Position numbers and translations under genes: made by a program
The notes under the pieces: model-generated
What the model was told of the DNA's origin: nothing
The model's database searches: none
The model's input: the letters and a program-made list of their open reading frames with translations, nothing else
In this document: positions 32,126-40,995 of the stretch, one piece after another
How positions within the stretch are numbered: the stretch's first letter is position 1
How the letters are laid out: the number at the start of each line of letters is the position of its first letter
Assembly (NCBI RefSeq): GCF_014650915.1
Contig: NZ_BMVW01000005.1
Span: forward strand, 248,001 to 312,000
Length of the DNA: 64,000 bases
Direction of reading: 5' to 3'
Source of the DNA: Streptomyces poonensis
Lineage (GTDB): Bacteria; Actinomycetota; Actinomycetes; Streptomycetales; Streptomycetaceae

Positions 32126-33757
32126 GTGGCCCCTGCCGAACCCGAACCCGGGGCGTGGCGGCACCGCCACCGCCTCCCCCTCCTCGCCACCCTGCCCGTG
32201 CTCCCGCTCTACGCGGTGTGGTGGCTGTTCCTCGCCACCGGCGGCGGGGACCTCGCCGCGCAGGAGGCGTGGGCGGACTTCGTCGCTCGGCACGGCGGGT
32301 CGGCGTACAGCCTGTTCTGGTACGGCGGGATGCACACCGCCAGCTACAGCCTCATATCGCCCTATCTGATGGCCGCCTGCGGGGTGCGCACGGTGACGGT
32401 GGTCTCCGGCCTCGCCGCCTCCTGGCTGGCGGCGGTCCTCGTGGGGCGGGCGGGCCTGCGGCGGCCCCTCGGTCCCGCGCTCCTCGCGTCGCTCGCGCTG
32501 TGGTGCAACGTCGCCTGCGGCCGGACGACGTTCGCGCTCGGCACCGCGCTGGGCCTGGCCGCCTGTGTGCCGCTGACCCGGATGCCACGGGAGCGGCGGG
32601 GGCGGCCGGTGGCACTCGCGGTGGTGTGCGCGGCGCTCGCGACCATGGCGAGCCCGGTGGCGGGGCTGTTCCTGGCCGTCGTGGGCGCCGGTTTCCTCCT
32701 CGTACGGGACTGGGTGCGGGCCGCCGCGCTGCTGGCGCCGCCCGCCGTCGTGGTCGGGCTGACCACGCTCCTCTTCCCCTTCACCGGTGAACAGCTGATG
32801 CCCGCGGCGCGGATCTGGCCGCCCGTGCTGCTGGGACTGACGGTGACGGCGCTCGCCCCGCGCGGCTGGCGGGTGGCGCGGTGGAGTGGGTTCGTGTACG
32901 CGGCCGGGACCGTGCTCGCCTATCTGGTCGCCTCGCCGGTCGGTACGAACGTCGAGCGGTTCGCCGCGCTGTTCGCCCCGGCGGTGCTGCTGGCCGCCCT
33001 GCTCACCGTGCGCGGAGTGCGCCGCGCTCTGCTGGTCGCGGTGCTCGTGTTCGCGCTGGTCTGGGTCGGCCGGAAGACCGCCGACGACCTGACGGAGTAC
33101 ACGGCGGTGCCCGCGTGGGCCGCCGAGACGCAGGGCGTCGTACGGGCCCTGGATCGGCTCGGCGCCGACCGCACCCGGGTGGAGGCCGTCCCGGCCCGCG
33201 ACCACCGGGAGGCCACCGCGCTCGCCCCGCACGTGAACCTGGCCCGGGGCTGGAACCGGCAGCTCGACATGGAGCGCGGCCGTCTCTTCTACGACGGCAC
33301 CTTCTCCGAGACCACCTACCGGGCCTGGCTGGACCACTGGGCCGTCGGGTACGTCGTCCTGCCGCTCGGCAAACCGGACGGGTACGCCCGGCAGGAGGCG
33401 GCCCTCGTGCGCAGCCGCCCGCCCTGGCTGGAGCCGGTGTGGCGGGACGCCCACTGGCAGGTGTACCGGGTGCGCGACGCCGTACCGCTGGTCTCCCCGC
33501 CCGCCACCGTCGTCCGCACCACCGGCGCCGAGGTACGGCTGCGGATGCCGCGCCCCGGCTCCGTGACCGTGCGGATCGCGTACTCGCCGTGGCTGCGCTC
33601 CGACGGCGGCTGCCTCGGCCGGGACGGCGACGGCGGCCGTGACGGCGACGGCGAGTTCACGCGGCTGACGGTGGCGGAGCCGGGCGAGTACCGGATCAGC
33701 TCGGAGTACGGTCCTTCGCGCCGGCCTCCTTCACCGGGCGCACGGGCTCGCTGCTGA
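32126..33757 (+). CDS. Polytopic membrane protein, probable mannosyltransferase-like
   Basis: Protein of 543 residues: about ten hydrophobic helices over residues 15-330, then about 200 residues outside the membrane. This plan resembles GT-C glycosyltransferases, but no clear DD/DE motif was seen in the first loop (AAQEAWADFVARHGG is the best acidic candidate). Pipelines may call it an MFS protein, but the soluble C-terminus argues against that. The start is GTG at 32126; TTG at 32117 is possible. The last 62 bp overlap the convergent GT87-PAP2 gene, and the tail PSRRPPSPGARARC looks like read-through. Confidence 0.75.
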   Translation: MAPAEPEPGAWRHRHRLPLLATLPVLPLYAVWWLFLATGGGDLAAQEAWADFVARHGGSAYSLFWYGGMHTASYSLISPYLMAACGVRTVTVVSGLAASWLAAVLVGRAGLRRPLGPALLASLALWCNVACGRTTFALGTALGLAACVPLTRMPRERRGRPVALAVVCAALATMASPVAGLFLAVVGAGFLLVRDWVRAAALLAPPAVVVGLTTLLFPFTGEQLMPAARIWPPVLLGLTVTALAPRGWRVARWSGFVYAAGTVLAYLVASPVGTNVERFAALFAPAVLLAALLTVRGVRRALLVAVLVFALVWVGRKTADDLTEYTAVPAWAAETQGVVRALDRLGADRTRVEAVPARDHREATALAPHVNLARGWNRQLDMERGRLFYDGTFSETTYRAWLDHWAVGYVVLPLGKPDGYARQEAALVRSRPPWLEPVWRDAHWQVYRVRDAVPLVSPPATVVRTTGAEVRLRMPRPGSVTVRIAYSPWLRSDGGCLGRDGDGGRDGDGEFTRLTVAEPGEYRISSEYGPSRRPPSPGARARC

Positions 33758-35744
33758 CCTCGGCCGCCTTCAGCACCGTACGCGCGCGCGGGCCCTGGAA
33801 CAGGTACGTGAGCCCGAAGCCCGCACCGACCACGGCCGCGCCGCCCGCCGCGTCCAGGATCCAGTGGTTGCCGGTCGCCACGATCGCCGCGAACGTGAAG
33901 GCCGGATGCAGCAGGCCGAGCGCCTTCATCCACCACTTCGGCGCGACGATCGCGACCACCAGCCCGCACCACAGCGACCAGCCGAAGTGCAGCGAGGGCA
34001 TCGCCGCGTACTGGTTCGTCAGCGCCGTCAGCGTGCCGTAGTCGGGCTGGGAGAAGTCCTGCGGTCCGTGCACCGTGTCGATGATCCCGAGGCCGGGCAT
34101 CAGGCGCGGCGGGGCCAGCGGGTAGAGCCAGAAGCCGAGCAGCGCGAGCAGGGTGGCGAAGCCGAGGGCCGAGCGCGCCCAGCGGTAGTCGACGGGGCGG
34201 CGGGCGTACAGCAGGCCGAGGACCGTCAGCGGGAGGACGAAGTGGAACGAGGTGTAGTAGAAGTCGAAGAAGTTCCGCAGCCAGTCGATGCCGACCACCG
34301 TGTGGTTGACCCAGTGCTCGACGTCGAGGAAGAGGGCCTTCTCGATGGAGTGGATCTGCTCGCCGTGCGCCTCCGCGGTGGCCCGGCTGCTGGCCGCCGC
34401 GAGCCGAACCTGCTGGTAGGCGGCGTACGTGACGCGGATCAGCAGCAGTTCCATGAGCAGGTTGGGGCGGGTGAGGACGCGGCGCAGGAACGGCAGCAGC
34501 GGGACGGACTTCCACCGGGTGGGGACCGGGGCGGCGTAGTCGGTCGGTATCGGCGCCCTGTAGTAAGGCGAGGTGCGGGGGAGGAAGGGCACGACGAGGG
34601 CGGCGGCGAGGGCGGCCAGCAGCACGATGTTGTCGCGCAGCGGGTGCAGGGCCGCCATGTTCGGGACCATCATCTTCGCGGGCAGTGTCATGACCAGGAC
34701 GACGGCGACCGGCCACATGTACCGGTCGGAGGCTCTGGTGCCGACCCGGCCGACCACCGCGAGCAGCACCCACAGCAGCTGGTGCTGCCAGGTGGTGGGC
34801 GACACGGCGACGGCGACACAGCCGGTGACCGCGACGGCCAGCAGCAGCTGCCCGTCGCGCGCGTACCGCACGGCCCGGCGCAGACCGAGGACGGCGACGG
34901 CCGCGCCCAGCGCCAGGTACAGCACGATCTCCAGCGATCCCGAGAGCCCGAGCCGCAGCAGCGCGCCGTGCAGGGACTGGTTCGCGAGGTCGTCCGCCGC
35001 GCCGCCGAGGCCGGCACCCGCGAGATGGTGCACCCAGTACGTGTACGAGTCGTGCGGCATCGCGGCCCAGGCGAGCGCGGTGCACGCGGCGAAGGTCACC
35101 CCGGTGGACGCGGCGGCCTGCCGGCGCCCGGTGAACCACAGCAGCGGCGCGAACAGCAGCACGGACGGCTGGAGGGCGGCCGCGACGCCGATGAGCACCC
35201 CACTGGCGCGCTCCCCGCGGACCGCGAAGCACCCGGCGAGCACGAGCAGGACGGGAATGATGCTGGTCTGGCCCAGGTGCAGGGCGTTGCGCACCGGCAG
35301 CGACAGCATCAGCAGGCTGACCGCGACGGGCGCGGCGAGCAGGGCCGTGCGCCGGGACACCGGCTGGGGCAGGGCGCGGGCGGCGATCAGTCCGAGGGCG
35401 ACGACCAGCAGCAGCGTGCCGAAGGTCCAGCCCCAGCCGAGGGCCTGCTCCGCCGAGCGGGTCAGCGGTTTGAGGACGAGTCCCGCGAAGGGCGTGCCCG
35501 TGAACCGGGTCGAGTCGTACAGCGAGCCGCTCACGTGCAGCACGCCGTTCGGTCCGACCCAGGTCTCCAGATCCGTCAGCCGCTCGCCCTTGGGCGTGCT
35601 CAGCACCGCGGCGACCTGCCGCACCGCGAGGACGGCGGCGATCAGCCACAGCACCGCGCGGACCGTGCTCAGCCTGGTCGTCACCGTCGTCACCGCGCCC
35701 GCCCCCAAGGCATCGCCCGGTCTGCTCTGCTCCGCGTTCGCCAC
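33696..35744 (-). CDS. Bifunctional GT87-like glycosyltransferase / PAP2-family phosphatase
   Basis: Membrane protein of 682 residues made of two enzymes. Residues 1-400 are a GT-C-type polyprenyl-phosphate mannosyltransferase-like part with about ten helices and acidic DLETWVGPNGVLH in the first outer loop. Residues 430-660 are a PAP2 phosphatase of the Aur1-like kind: YPLAPPRLMPG, then AMPSLHFGWSLW with the catalytic Ser-x-His, and GNHWILDAAGG with the second His-Asp. A single protein could transfer a sugar from a lipid carrier and recycle that carrier. It is monocistronic; its promoter lies in the 289-bp gap before the O-methyltransferase. Confidence 0.88.
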   Translation of the reverse strand: MANAEQSRPGDALGAGAVTTVTTRLSTVRAVLWLIAAVLAVRQVAAVLSTPKGERLTDLETWVGPNGVLHVSGSLYDSTRFTGTPFAGLVLKPLTRSAEQALGWGWTFGTLLLVVALGLIAARALPQPVSRRTALLAAPVAVSLLMLSLPVRNALHLGQTSIIPVLLVLAGCFAVRGERASGVLIGVAAALQPSVLLFAPLLWFTGRRQAAASTGVTFAACTALAWAAMPHDSYTYWVHHLAGAGLGGAADDLANQSLHGALLRLGLSGSLEIVLYLALGAAVAVLGLRRAVRYARDGQLLLAVAVTGCVAVAVSPTTWQHQLLWVLLAVVGRVGTRASDRYMWPVAVVLVMTLPAKMMVPNMAALHPLRDNIVLLAALAAALVVPFLPRTSPYYRAPIPTDYAAPVPTRWKSVPLLPFLRRVLTRPNLLMELLLIRVTYAAYQQVRLAAASSRATAEAHGEQIHSIEKALFLDVEHWVNHTVVGIDWLRNFFDFYYTSFHFVLPLTVLGLLYARRPVDYRWARSALGFATLLALLGFWLYPLAPPRLMPGLGIIDTVHGPQDFSQPDYGTLTALTNQYAAMPSLHFGWSLWCGLVVAIVAPKWWMKALGLLHPAFTFAAIVATGNHWILDAAGGAAVVGAGFGLTYLFQGPRARTVLKAAEVSSEPVRPVKEAGAKDRTPS

Positions 35745-35992
35745 GCCCCGTCGGCCCTCCCGCCCCGTTTCGTCCCGTTGGTGTTCCTTGTGCGCACCCT
35801 AAGGAGCTTCCTAGAGAGTCGCACCGCCCCCGCCGTGAGACGCAGGCAACCCCATCTCCACCTGACGTCCGTCCCGCATTTGTCCGGATGACGATAGTCC
35901 GCGGCGGGTTGCCTTCACCCGCGGAGGCGCGACACACCTCCCATGACCGGGCGACAGCGGGACGTCCCCGGGTCTACGATCGGCCCGCGGAA

Positions 35993-36013
35993 CTAGTTAG
36001 AGGATCTAACTAG
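35993..36013. promoter_or_regulatory. Perfect palindromic operator upstream of O-methyltransferase
   Basis: CTAGTTAGA (35993-36001) and TCTAACTAG (36005-36013) form a perfect 9-bp inverted repeat with a 3-nt spacer, 21 bp before the ATG. A candidate -10, TACGAT (35975-35980), lies just upstream, so a bound MarR- or TetR-type dimer would block transcription. No regulator gene is adjacent. Confidence 0.7.
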
Positions 36014-36033
36014 CCAGACGAAAGGCATGGTGC

Positions 36034-36711
36034 ATGAGCAGCAGCGACCCGCGGCTCTGGAACGACGTCGACGCCTACTTCACCACCCTGCTCTCCCCCG
36101 AGGACGAAGCGCTGACCGCCGCCCTGCGCGACAGCGACGCGGCCGGCCTCCCGCACATCAACGTCGCCCCCAACCAGGGCAAGCTGCTCCACCTCCTCGC
36201 CCTGGTCCAGGGCGCGCGCCGGATCCTGGAGATCGGCACGCTCGGCGGCTACAGCACGATCTGGCTGGGCCGCGCGCTCCCCGGGGACGGCCGGCTGATC
36301 AGTTTCGAGTACGACGCCCGGCACGCCGACGTCGCCCGCCGCAACATCGAGCGGGCGGGGCTCGGCGGGCAGGCCGAGGTGCGCGTGGGTCCCGCGCTGG
36401 AGTCGCTGCCGAAGCTGGCGGATGAGAATCCCGAGCCGTTCGACTTCGTCTTCATCGACGCGGACAAGGTGAACAACCCGCACTACCTGGAGTGGGCGCT
36501 CAAGTTGGCCCGCCCCGGCGCGCTGATCGTGCTCGACAACGTCGTACGGGGCGGCCGCGTCACCGACGCGGACAGCGACGCCCCGGACATCCGGGGCACC
36601 CGCGCCGCACTCGACCTGATCGCCACCCACCCGAGGCTGACCGGGACGGCGGTCCAGACGGTGGGCAGCAAGGGGTACGACGGCTTCGCGCTGGCGCGGG
36701 TGCTGGACTGA
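36034..36711 (+). CDS. O-methyltransferase (caffeoyl-CoA OMT-like)
   Basis: SAM-dependent enzyme of 225 residues in the metal-assisted catechol/caffeoyl-CoA O-methyltransferase family. Motifs in order are RRILEIGTLGGYSTIWLGRAL (SAM loop), LISFEYDARHADVARRN, FDFVFIDADKVNNPHYLEWA (metal-binding Asp) and ALIVLDNVVRGG (second metal ligands Asp-Asn). These enzymes methylate catechol-like or aromatic hydroxyls. GAAAGG sits about 10 nt before the ATG. A perfect palindrome upstream suggests substrate-induced expression by an unlinked repressor. Confidence 0.92.
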   Translation: MSSSDPRLWNDVDAYFTTLLSPEDEALTAALRDSDAAGLPHINVAPNQGKLLHLLALVQGARRILEIGTLGGYSTIWLGRALPGDGRLISFEYDARHADVARRNIERAGLGGQAEVRVGPALESLPKLADENPEPFDFVFIDADKVNNPHYLEWALKLARPGALIVLDNVVRGGRVTDADSDAPDIRGTRAALDLIATHPRLTGTAVQTVGSKGYDGFALARVLD

Positions 36712-36741
36712 CGACGACCGGCGGCCGGGCGCTGCACCGGC

Positions 36742-37137
36742 TCACCCCTCGTGGTAGAAGCCCACGTTGACGCTGCGGGGCCCGGTGCGGTCCTGGATGA
36801 CCAGCTCGCCGCTGCTGCCGTGCGGCAGCCTGGCCGTGGCACCGTACGGCAGGCGCTGCGGCTGCACTCCGGTCAGCGCCAGGCTCACCTCGGAGGAGGG
36901 GTCGGCCTGCGAGCCGCGCAGCCAGGTCACCTGCCAAGTGCCGTCGGGGGCACACAGGAACTCCAGGTGGACCCGGGAGACGAACAGCCAGTCGTCGGGC
37001 GTCACGAGACGGCACGCGGCCTGGTCGCGGCCCACCCGGAGCACGGCGCCCGGGTCGCTGGGCGCGTCGGCCATCAGCATGCCCGCCGTCGCCCCGGCGT
37101 CCGCCCCGGAGACCGAGGCCATGGTGAGTTCCAGCAC
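36742..37137 (-). CDS. FHA-domain-like protein
   Basis: Small protein of 131 residues made of one beta-sandwich resembling an FHA phosphothreonine-binding domain: AVLRVGRDQAACRLV gives the Gly-Arg, and WLFVSRVHLEFLC the Ser-Arg-x-His of the canonical motif. The later Asn is in VNVGFYHEG. FHA proteins act with Ser/Thr kinases or type VII secretion; neither is adjacent. GGAG 5 nt before the GTG at 37137 fixes the start, while longer frames upstream are Cys/Arg-rich and unlikely. Confidence 0.75.
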   Translation of the reverse strand: MLELTMASVSGADAGATAGMLMADAPSDPGAVLRVGRDQAACRLVTPDDWLFVSRVHLEFLCAPDGTWQVTWLRGSQADPSSEVSLALTGVQPQRLPYGATARLPHGSSGELVIQDRTGPRSVNVGFYHEG

Positions 37138-37241
37138 GCGTGCTCCTTCGATGGTCGCCACGCGGGGCCCCCTCGGCACACCGCGGCCGCATGATAAGGC
37201 GCGGCCTCGGCCACATGTGCGGTTCCGGGCACAATGGACAC

Positions 37242-37664
37242 ATGACCGAGCGCAAGCCACCTGGTGTCAGCTTCGAGTCCTTCGTCGACAAACAGATCCG
37301 TGACGCGCAGGCCCGCGGGGAGTTCGCCGCGCTGCCGGGCGCGGGCAAGCCGCTGCCCGACCCCGACACGCCGTACGACGAACTGTGGTGGGTCCGGAAG
37401 AAGATGGCCCGCGAGGGGCTGGCGGTGCTCCCGCCCTCGCTGGCCCTGCGCAAGGAAGCCGAGGACGCGCTGGCGGCGGCCCTGTCCGCGCCCGCCGAAC
37501 GGCTCGTACGGAAGATCGTCACCGAGATCAACACCAAGATCCGCGACATGATGTTCAAGCCCCCGCCGGGCCCGCCGCTGGGCCTGAAGCCGTACGACGT
37601 GGAGGACGTCGTACGGCAGTGGCGGGAACGCCGGGAGGCCGCGCGCGACGACGAGGCGGAGTGA
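37242..37664 (+). CDS. DUF1992 protein (DnaJ subfamily C member 28-like)
   Basis: Protein of 140 residues in the DUF1992 family, first named from a eukaryotic DnaJ homologue but lacking a J domain. Family motifs are FESFVDKQIRDAQARGEFAA, LPGAGKPL and YDELWWVRKKMAREGL. The role is unknown. The ATG follows CACAAT (37230-37235) by six bases, so the mRNA may be leaderless; the upstream in-frame start codons precede non-conserved sequence. Confidence 0.88.
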   Translation: MTERKPPGVSFESFVDKQIRDAQARGEFAALPGAGKPLPDPDTPYDELWWVRKKMAREGLAVLPPSLALRKEAEDALAAALSAPAERLVRKIVTEINTKIRDMMFKPPPGPPLGLKPYDVEDVVRQWRERREAARDDEAE

Positions 37665-37700
37665 TCGCAGGATCGCCGGGCGCGCGGTGCGGATCCTCCG

Positions 37701-38072
37701 CTACAGCTTCAGCAGCCGCTCGGCCAGCTCACGGTAGTCACGCAGGGCGAGGCGCAGCTGCTCGGTGTCGGCGGCGGACGGCCCGCCCTCGCCCGCGGTC
37801 TGCCAGGACGCGCGCAGGGTGCGGCTCCGCTCGGTCACGGCCTCGGTGAACCGGGAGGCGATCTCCTGGAGCACGCGGTCCGCGTCCTCCACGGCGTCCC
37901 GGGGCCCGTCGACGAACCCGCTGACCGTGTGCTGGAGCCGCAGCCCGTACTTCTCGGACTCCTCGCGGGACAGCAGCGGGGCCTGGTGGGGTTCCTCGGC
38001 CCCGATGGCTCCGGTCGTGCTCGCGGTTCCGGTCGTGCCAGTGGTTCGACCGGCCCTGACGTCGTCAGTCAT
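37701..38072 (-). CDS. Small helical protein of unknown function
   Basis: Protein of 123 residues: a Thr/Gly-rich disordered N-terminus (AGRTTGTTGTASTTGAIG) and a helical rest beginning LLSREESEKYGLRLQHTVSGFV. It has no membrane helix or signal. It is 14 bp downstream of a membrane-anchored helical protein that also contains a DSPREALAEADRLLGEVA helix resembling DGPRDAVEDADRVLQEIA here, so the two genes are related and probably work together. ATG at 38078 is an alternative start two codons earlier. Confidence 0.75.
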   Translation of the reverse strand: MTDDVRAGRTTGTTGTASTTGAIGAEEPHQAPLLSREESEKYGLRLQHTVSGFVDGPRDAVEDADRVLQEIASRFTEAVTERSRTLRASWQTAGEGGPSAADTEQLRLALRDYRELAERLLKL

Positions 38073-38086
38073 CCTCATCGACCCCC

Positions 38087-38764
38087 TCAACTCTCCTTCG
38101 GGTGACGCCTGTTGAACGACCACGGCATGCCGTTGCGTGAGCTGTGGCGCGAGCTGTGGCGCGCGCCATGGCCCTCCGTGGCCGTGCGGTGGGTGGTGGA
38201 GTTCCGGTGGCCCGGGGCCACCAGCTCCTCGAACAGCGCGCGGGCCTCGACGAGGGCCGTGCGCATCTCCTCCGTGCCCGCGCGGCTCCCGTCGCCGTTC
38301 GCCGGGGAGTTCGCGACGCGGTGCACGCGCCGGTAGCCGTGGACGTGGTGCGCGTGGTGCACGGAGAGCGCGTCGAGCTGTTCGTCGTAGCGCCCGCCGT
38401 CGGGGAAGCCGCGCGCACCGGCCACTTCGCCGAGCAGCCGGTCGGCCTCGGCGAGGGCCTCCCGCGGCGAGTCGACGAAGCGTTCCTGGACCGCGGTCCA
38501 GCGGACCTCGTACCGCTCGCGCTCCGCCGGTTCCAGCGGCCGCGGCTGAAGCGAGCCGTGCCGTTCGACCCGCTCGGCGAGCTCGGCCTCGGCGGCCTTC
38601 GTGTCGCCGTCGTGCCGGGCGAGCGCCCGGTCGTACTCGGGCCCGAAGCGGCGCCGCAGCCCGCGGCCGCCGTGGGCCCCTCGGTCGCGCAGGGACAGGA
38701 CGGCCGCGATGACCACCACGGCCGCCACGATCACGATCAAAGCGATGATCACGCCTGTGGACAT
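38087..38764 (-). CDS. Single-pass membrane protein, paralogue of the next gene's helical domain
   Basis: Protein of 225 residues: an N-terminal membrane helix (VIIALIVIVAAVVVIAAVL) followed by a cytosolic region with two charged helical parts. RRRFGPEYDRALARHDGDT and RYEVRWTAVQERFVDSPREA match a Streptomyces family without known role. The C-terminal 40 residues are His/Arg/Ser rich. GGAAGG sits 5 nt before the ATG. It lies downstream of an MFS-MarR fusion gene, 155 bp away across a tandem repeat, so co-transcription is uncertain. Confidence 0.8.
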   Translation of the reverse strand: MSTGVIIALIVIVAAVVVIAAVLSLRDRGAHGGRGLRRRFGPEYDRALARHDGDTKAAEAELAERVERHGSLQPRPLEPAERERYEVRWTAVQERFVDSPREALAEADRLLGEVAGARGFPDGGRYDEQLDALSVHHAHHVHGYRRVHRVANSPANGDGSRAGTEEMRTALVEARALFEELVAPGHRNSTTHRTATEGHGARHSSRHSSRNGMPWSFNRRHPKES

Positions 38765-38856
38765 GGATGCCTTCCGGGGTTGTCGACCCAACGGGCCTGT
38801 TTCCGCACCGAGTTGCCCGGAAGTCCGCCCGTAAACTGTTTCTCCCGAAGGGCCCG

Positions 38857-38897
38857 GCACCCCGCCCCGCGGGCCCAGCACCCCGCCCCGCGGGCCC
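38857..38897. repeat. Two tandem copies of a 20-bp GC-rich repeat
   Basis: GCACCCCGCCCCGCGGGCCC occurs at 38857-38876 and again at 38878-38897 (period 21), in the gap after the MFS stop codon. A diverged third copy may follow. CCCGCGGG inside each unit can form a small hairpin, so the pair might slow or end transcription of the MFS gene. Confidence 0.8.
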
Positions 38898-38919
38898 GGT
38901 ACCCCGTGTGCCCCGCGGC

Positions 38920-40995
38920 CTAGGCGGCCTTTCCGTACGGCCGCTTCGACGCGTGCTCGTGCGGGCGTTCGTCGTCACAGCCGCCCATTTCGGCGCCGAG
39001 TTCGGCGACCAGCCGGACCAGGTCGGTGGGCCGGCCGGGACCCCACCAGTCGCCGAGCAGTTCGGCGAGGGACTCCTCGCGGGCCGCGGCCAGCCGGTCG
39101 GCGACCTCGCGGCCCCGCCCGGTCAGGGTCATGTCGACGCCGTCGCGCCGGGCGAGCCCGCGCTCCTCGACCTGCCGGGCCGCCGCCATCACGACGTCCA
39201 GCGGCACGGGGCTGCGCTCGGCCAGCACGGCGGGCTCCACCGAGCCCTCCCGCCTGATCCGCAGCAGCAGCCAGCTCGACCCGGGCAGCAGGTCCTGGCC
39301 GGCCCGCGCGGTGATCCGCTCGTAGATCTCCCGCCGCCCCTCCCGGGTCCCGAGCACGGACAGCGCCCGGACCACCTCGTCGTACGACGACCGTTCGACG
39401 GGGTTGGGGGCCAGCGTCTCCGAGAGGTCCGGCGCCGTCACCGAGCCCCGCAGCCGTTCCTCGCGCAGGAACCAGGAGAGGACGAAGGCGACGCACGCGA
39501 CCGGGGCCGCGTACAGGAAGACGTCGGTGATCGACACGGCGTACGCGTGCTCGGCGGGCGCCCGCAGCCCGGCCGGCAACTGCGCGATGCCCCGCGGGTC
39601 CGTCTTCAGCGTGTCCGCGGTGACGCCCGGGGGCAGCGGCGCCCCGCCGAACGCCGACCGCAGCTCCGTCCCCAGCCGGCCCGCGAAGAGCGCGCCGAAG
39701 ACGGCCACGCCGAACGAGGCGCCGATGGAACGGAAGAAGGTCACGCCGGAGGTGGCGACGCCGAGGTCCTCGTACGGCACCGCGTTCTGCACCATCAGCA
39801 CCAGGACCTGGAGGACGAGTCCGAGACCGGCCCCGAAGACGAAGAAGGACGCGTTCAGAACGGTGGTGGTGCTGTGCTCGTCGAGCCGGGCCAGCAGCAG
39901 CAGACCGAGGGTGGTGACGGCGGCGCCCAGGACCGGGAACACCTTCCAGCGGCCGGTGCGGCTGACGATCTGCCCGGCGGTGGTGGACGCCAGCAGCGTG
40001 CCCACCACCATCGGCAGCATGTGCACCCCGGACATGGTCGGCGAGACGCGCTGGACCACCTGGAGGAACGTCGGCAGGTAGGTCATCGCCCCGAACATGG
40101 CGAAACCGACGACGAAGCTGATCACCGCGGAGAGCGTGAAGGTGCGGACGCGGAAGAGCTTCAGCGGCAGGACCGGCTCGGCGGCCCTCCGCTCCACGGC
40201 GACGAAGACGGCGGCCAGCGCCACGCCCAGCACCGCGAGCCCGATGATCTGCGGCGATCCCCAGCCCCAGGTGGTGCCGCCGAGGGTGGCGACCAGGATC
40301 AGGCAGGCGGCGACGCAGGCGATGAGCAGGCTGCCGAGGTAGTCGATGACGTGCCGGGTGGTGCTGACGGGGACGTGCAGGGCGACGGCGATCGCGGCGA
40401 GCGCGACGATGCCGATCGGCAGGTTGACGTAGAAGACCCACCGCCAGCTCAAGTGCTCGGTGAAGAGCCCGCCGAGCAGCGGCCCGAGCACGCTGGTCGT
40501 GCCGAAGACCGCCCCGAACAGCCCCTGGTACCGGCCTCGTTCGCGGGGTGTGACGATGTCCCCGATGATCGCCATGGACAGCACGATGAGCCCGCCGCCG
40601 CCGAGCCCCTGGAGCGCCCGGAAGCCGATCAGCTCGGGCATGTTCCGGGCCGCTCCGCACAGCGCGGAGCCCACCAGGAAGATGACGATCGCCGTCTGGA
40701 AGAGCCGCTTGCGGCCGTACTGGTCACCGAGCTTGCCCCACAGCGGGGTGGCCGCCGTCGCGGCCAGCAGATAGGCGGTGACGACCCACGAGATGTGGTC
40801 CATGCCGCCCAGGTCGCTGACGATGGTGGGCAGCGCGGTCGCCACGATCGTCTGGTCGAGCGCGCCGAGCAGCATGCCCAGCAGCAGGGCGCAGAGCGAG
40901 ACAAGAACGCCGCCGCGGGCGACGCCAGGGGCGGCCGCGCCCGGCGTCGCCCGCGACGGGGAATCGGCTGCGCCTGCGGGGGTGCCCTTGGCCAT
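38920..40995 (-). CDS. DHA2-family MFS exporter fused to a MarR-like winged-helix domain
   Basis: Protein of 691 residues. Residues 1-540 are a 14-helix drug exporter: LLGALDQTIVATALPTIVSDL in helix 1, WGKLGDQYGRKRLFQ in loop 2-3 and a Gly-rich motif C, GTTSVLGPLLGG. An extra cytosolic domain of about 150 residues follows; PAVLAERSPVPLDVVMAAAR with VEERGLARRDGVDMTLTGRG is the winged helix and wing of MarR regulators. DHA2 exporters normally end near residue 500. GGGAGG sits 6 nt before the ATG. It is divergent from a peptidoglycan-binding protein gene. Confidence 0.92.
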   Translation of the reverse strand: MAKGTPAGAADSPSRATPGAAAPGVARGGVLVSLCALLLGMLLGALDQTIVATALPTIVSDLGGMDHISWVVTAYLLAATAATPLWGKLGDQYGRKRLFQTAIVIFLVGSALCGAARNMPELIGFRALQGLGGGGLIVLSMAIIGDIVTPRERGRYQGLFGAVFGTTSVLGPLLGGLFTEHLSWRWVFYVNLPIGIVALAAIAVALHVPVSTTRHVIDYLGSLLIACVAACLILVATLGGTTWGWGSPQIIGLAVLGVALAAVFVAVERRAAEPVLPLKLFRVRTFTLSAVISFVVGFAMFGAMTYLPTFLQVVQRVSPTMSGVHMLPMVVGTLLASTTAGQIVSRTGRWKVFPVLGAAVTTLGLLLLARLDEHSTTTVLNASFFVFGAGLGLVLQVLVLMVQNAVPYEDLGVATSGVTFFRSIGASFGVAVFGALFAGRLGTELRSAFGGAPLPPGVTADTLKTDPRGIAQLPAGLRAPAEHAYAVSITDVFLYAAPVACVAFVLSWFLREERLRGSVTAPDLSETLAPNPVERSSYDEVVRALSVLGTREGRREIYERITARAGQDLLPGSSWLLLRIRREGSVEPAVLAERSPVPLDVVMAAARQVEERGLARRDGVDMTLTGRGREVADRLAAAREESLAELLGDWWGPGRPTDLVRLVAELGAEMGGCDDERPHEHASKRPYGKAA

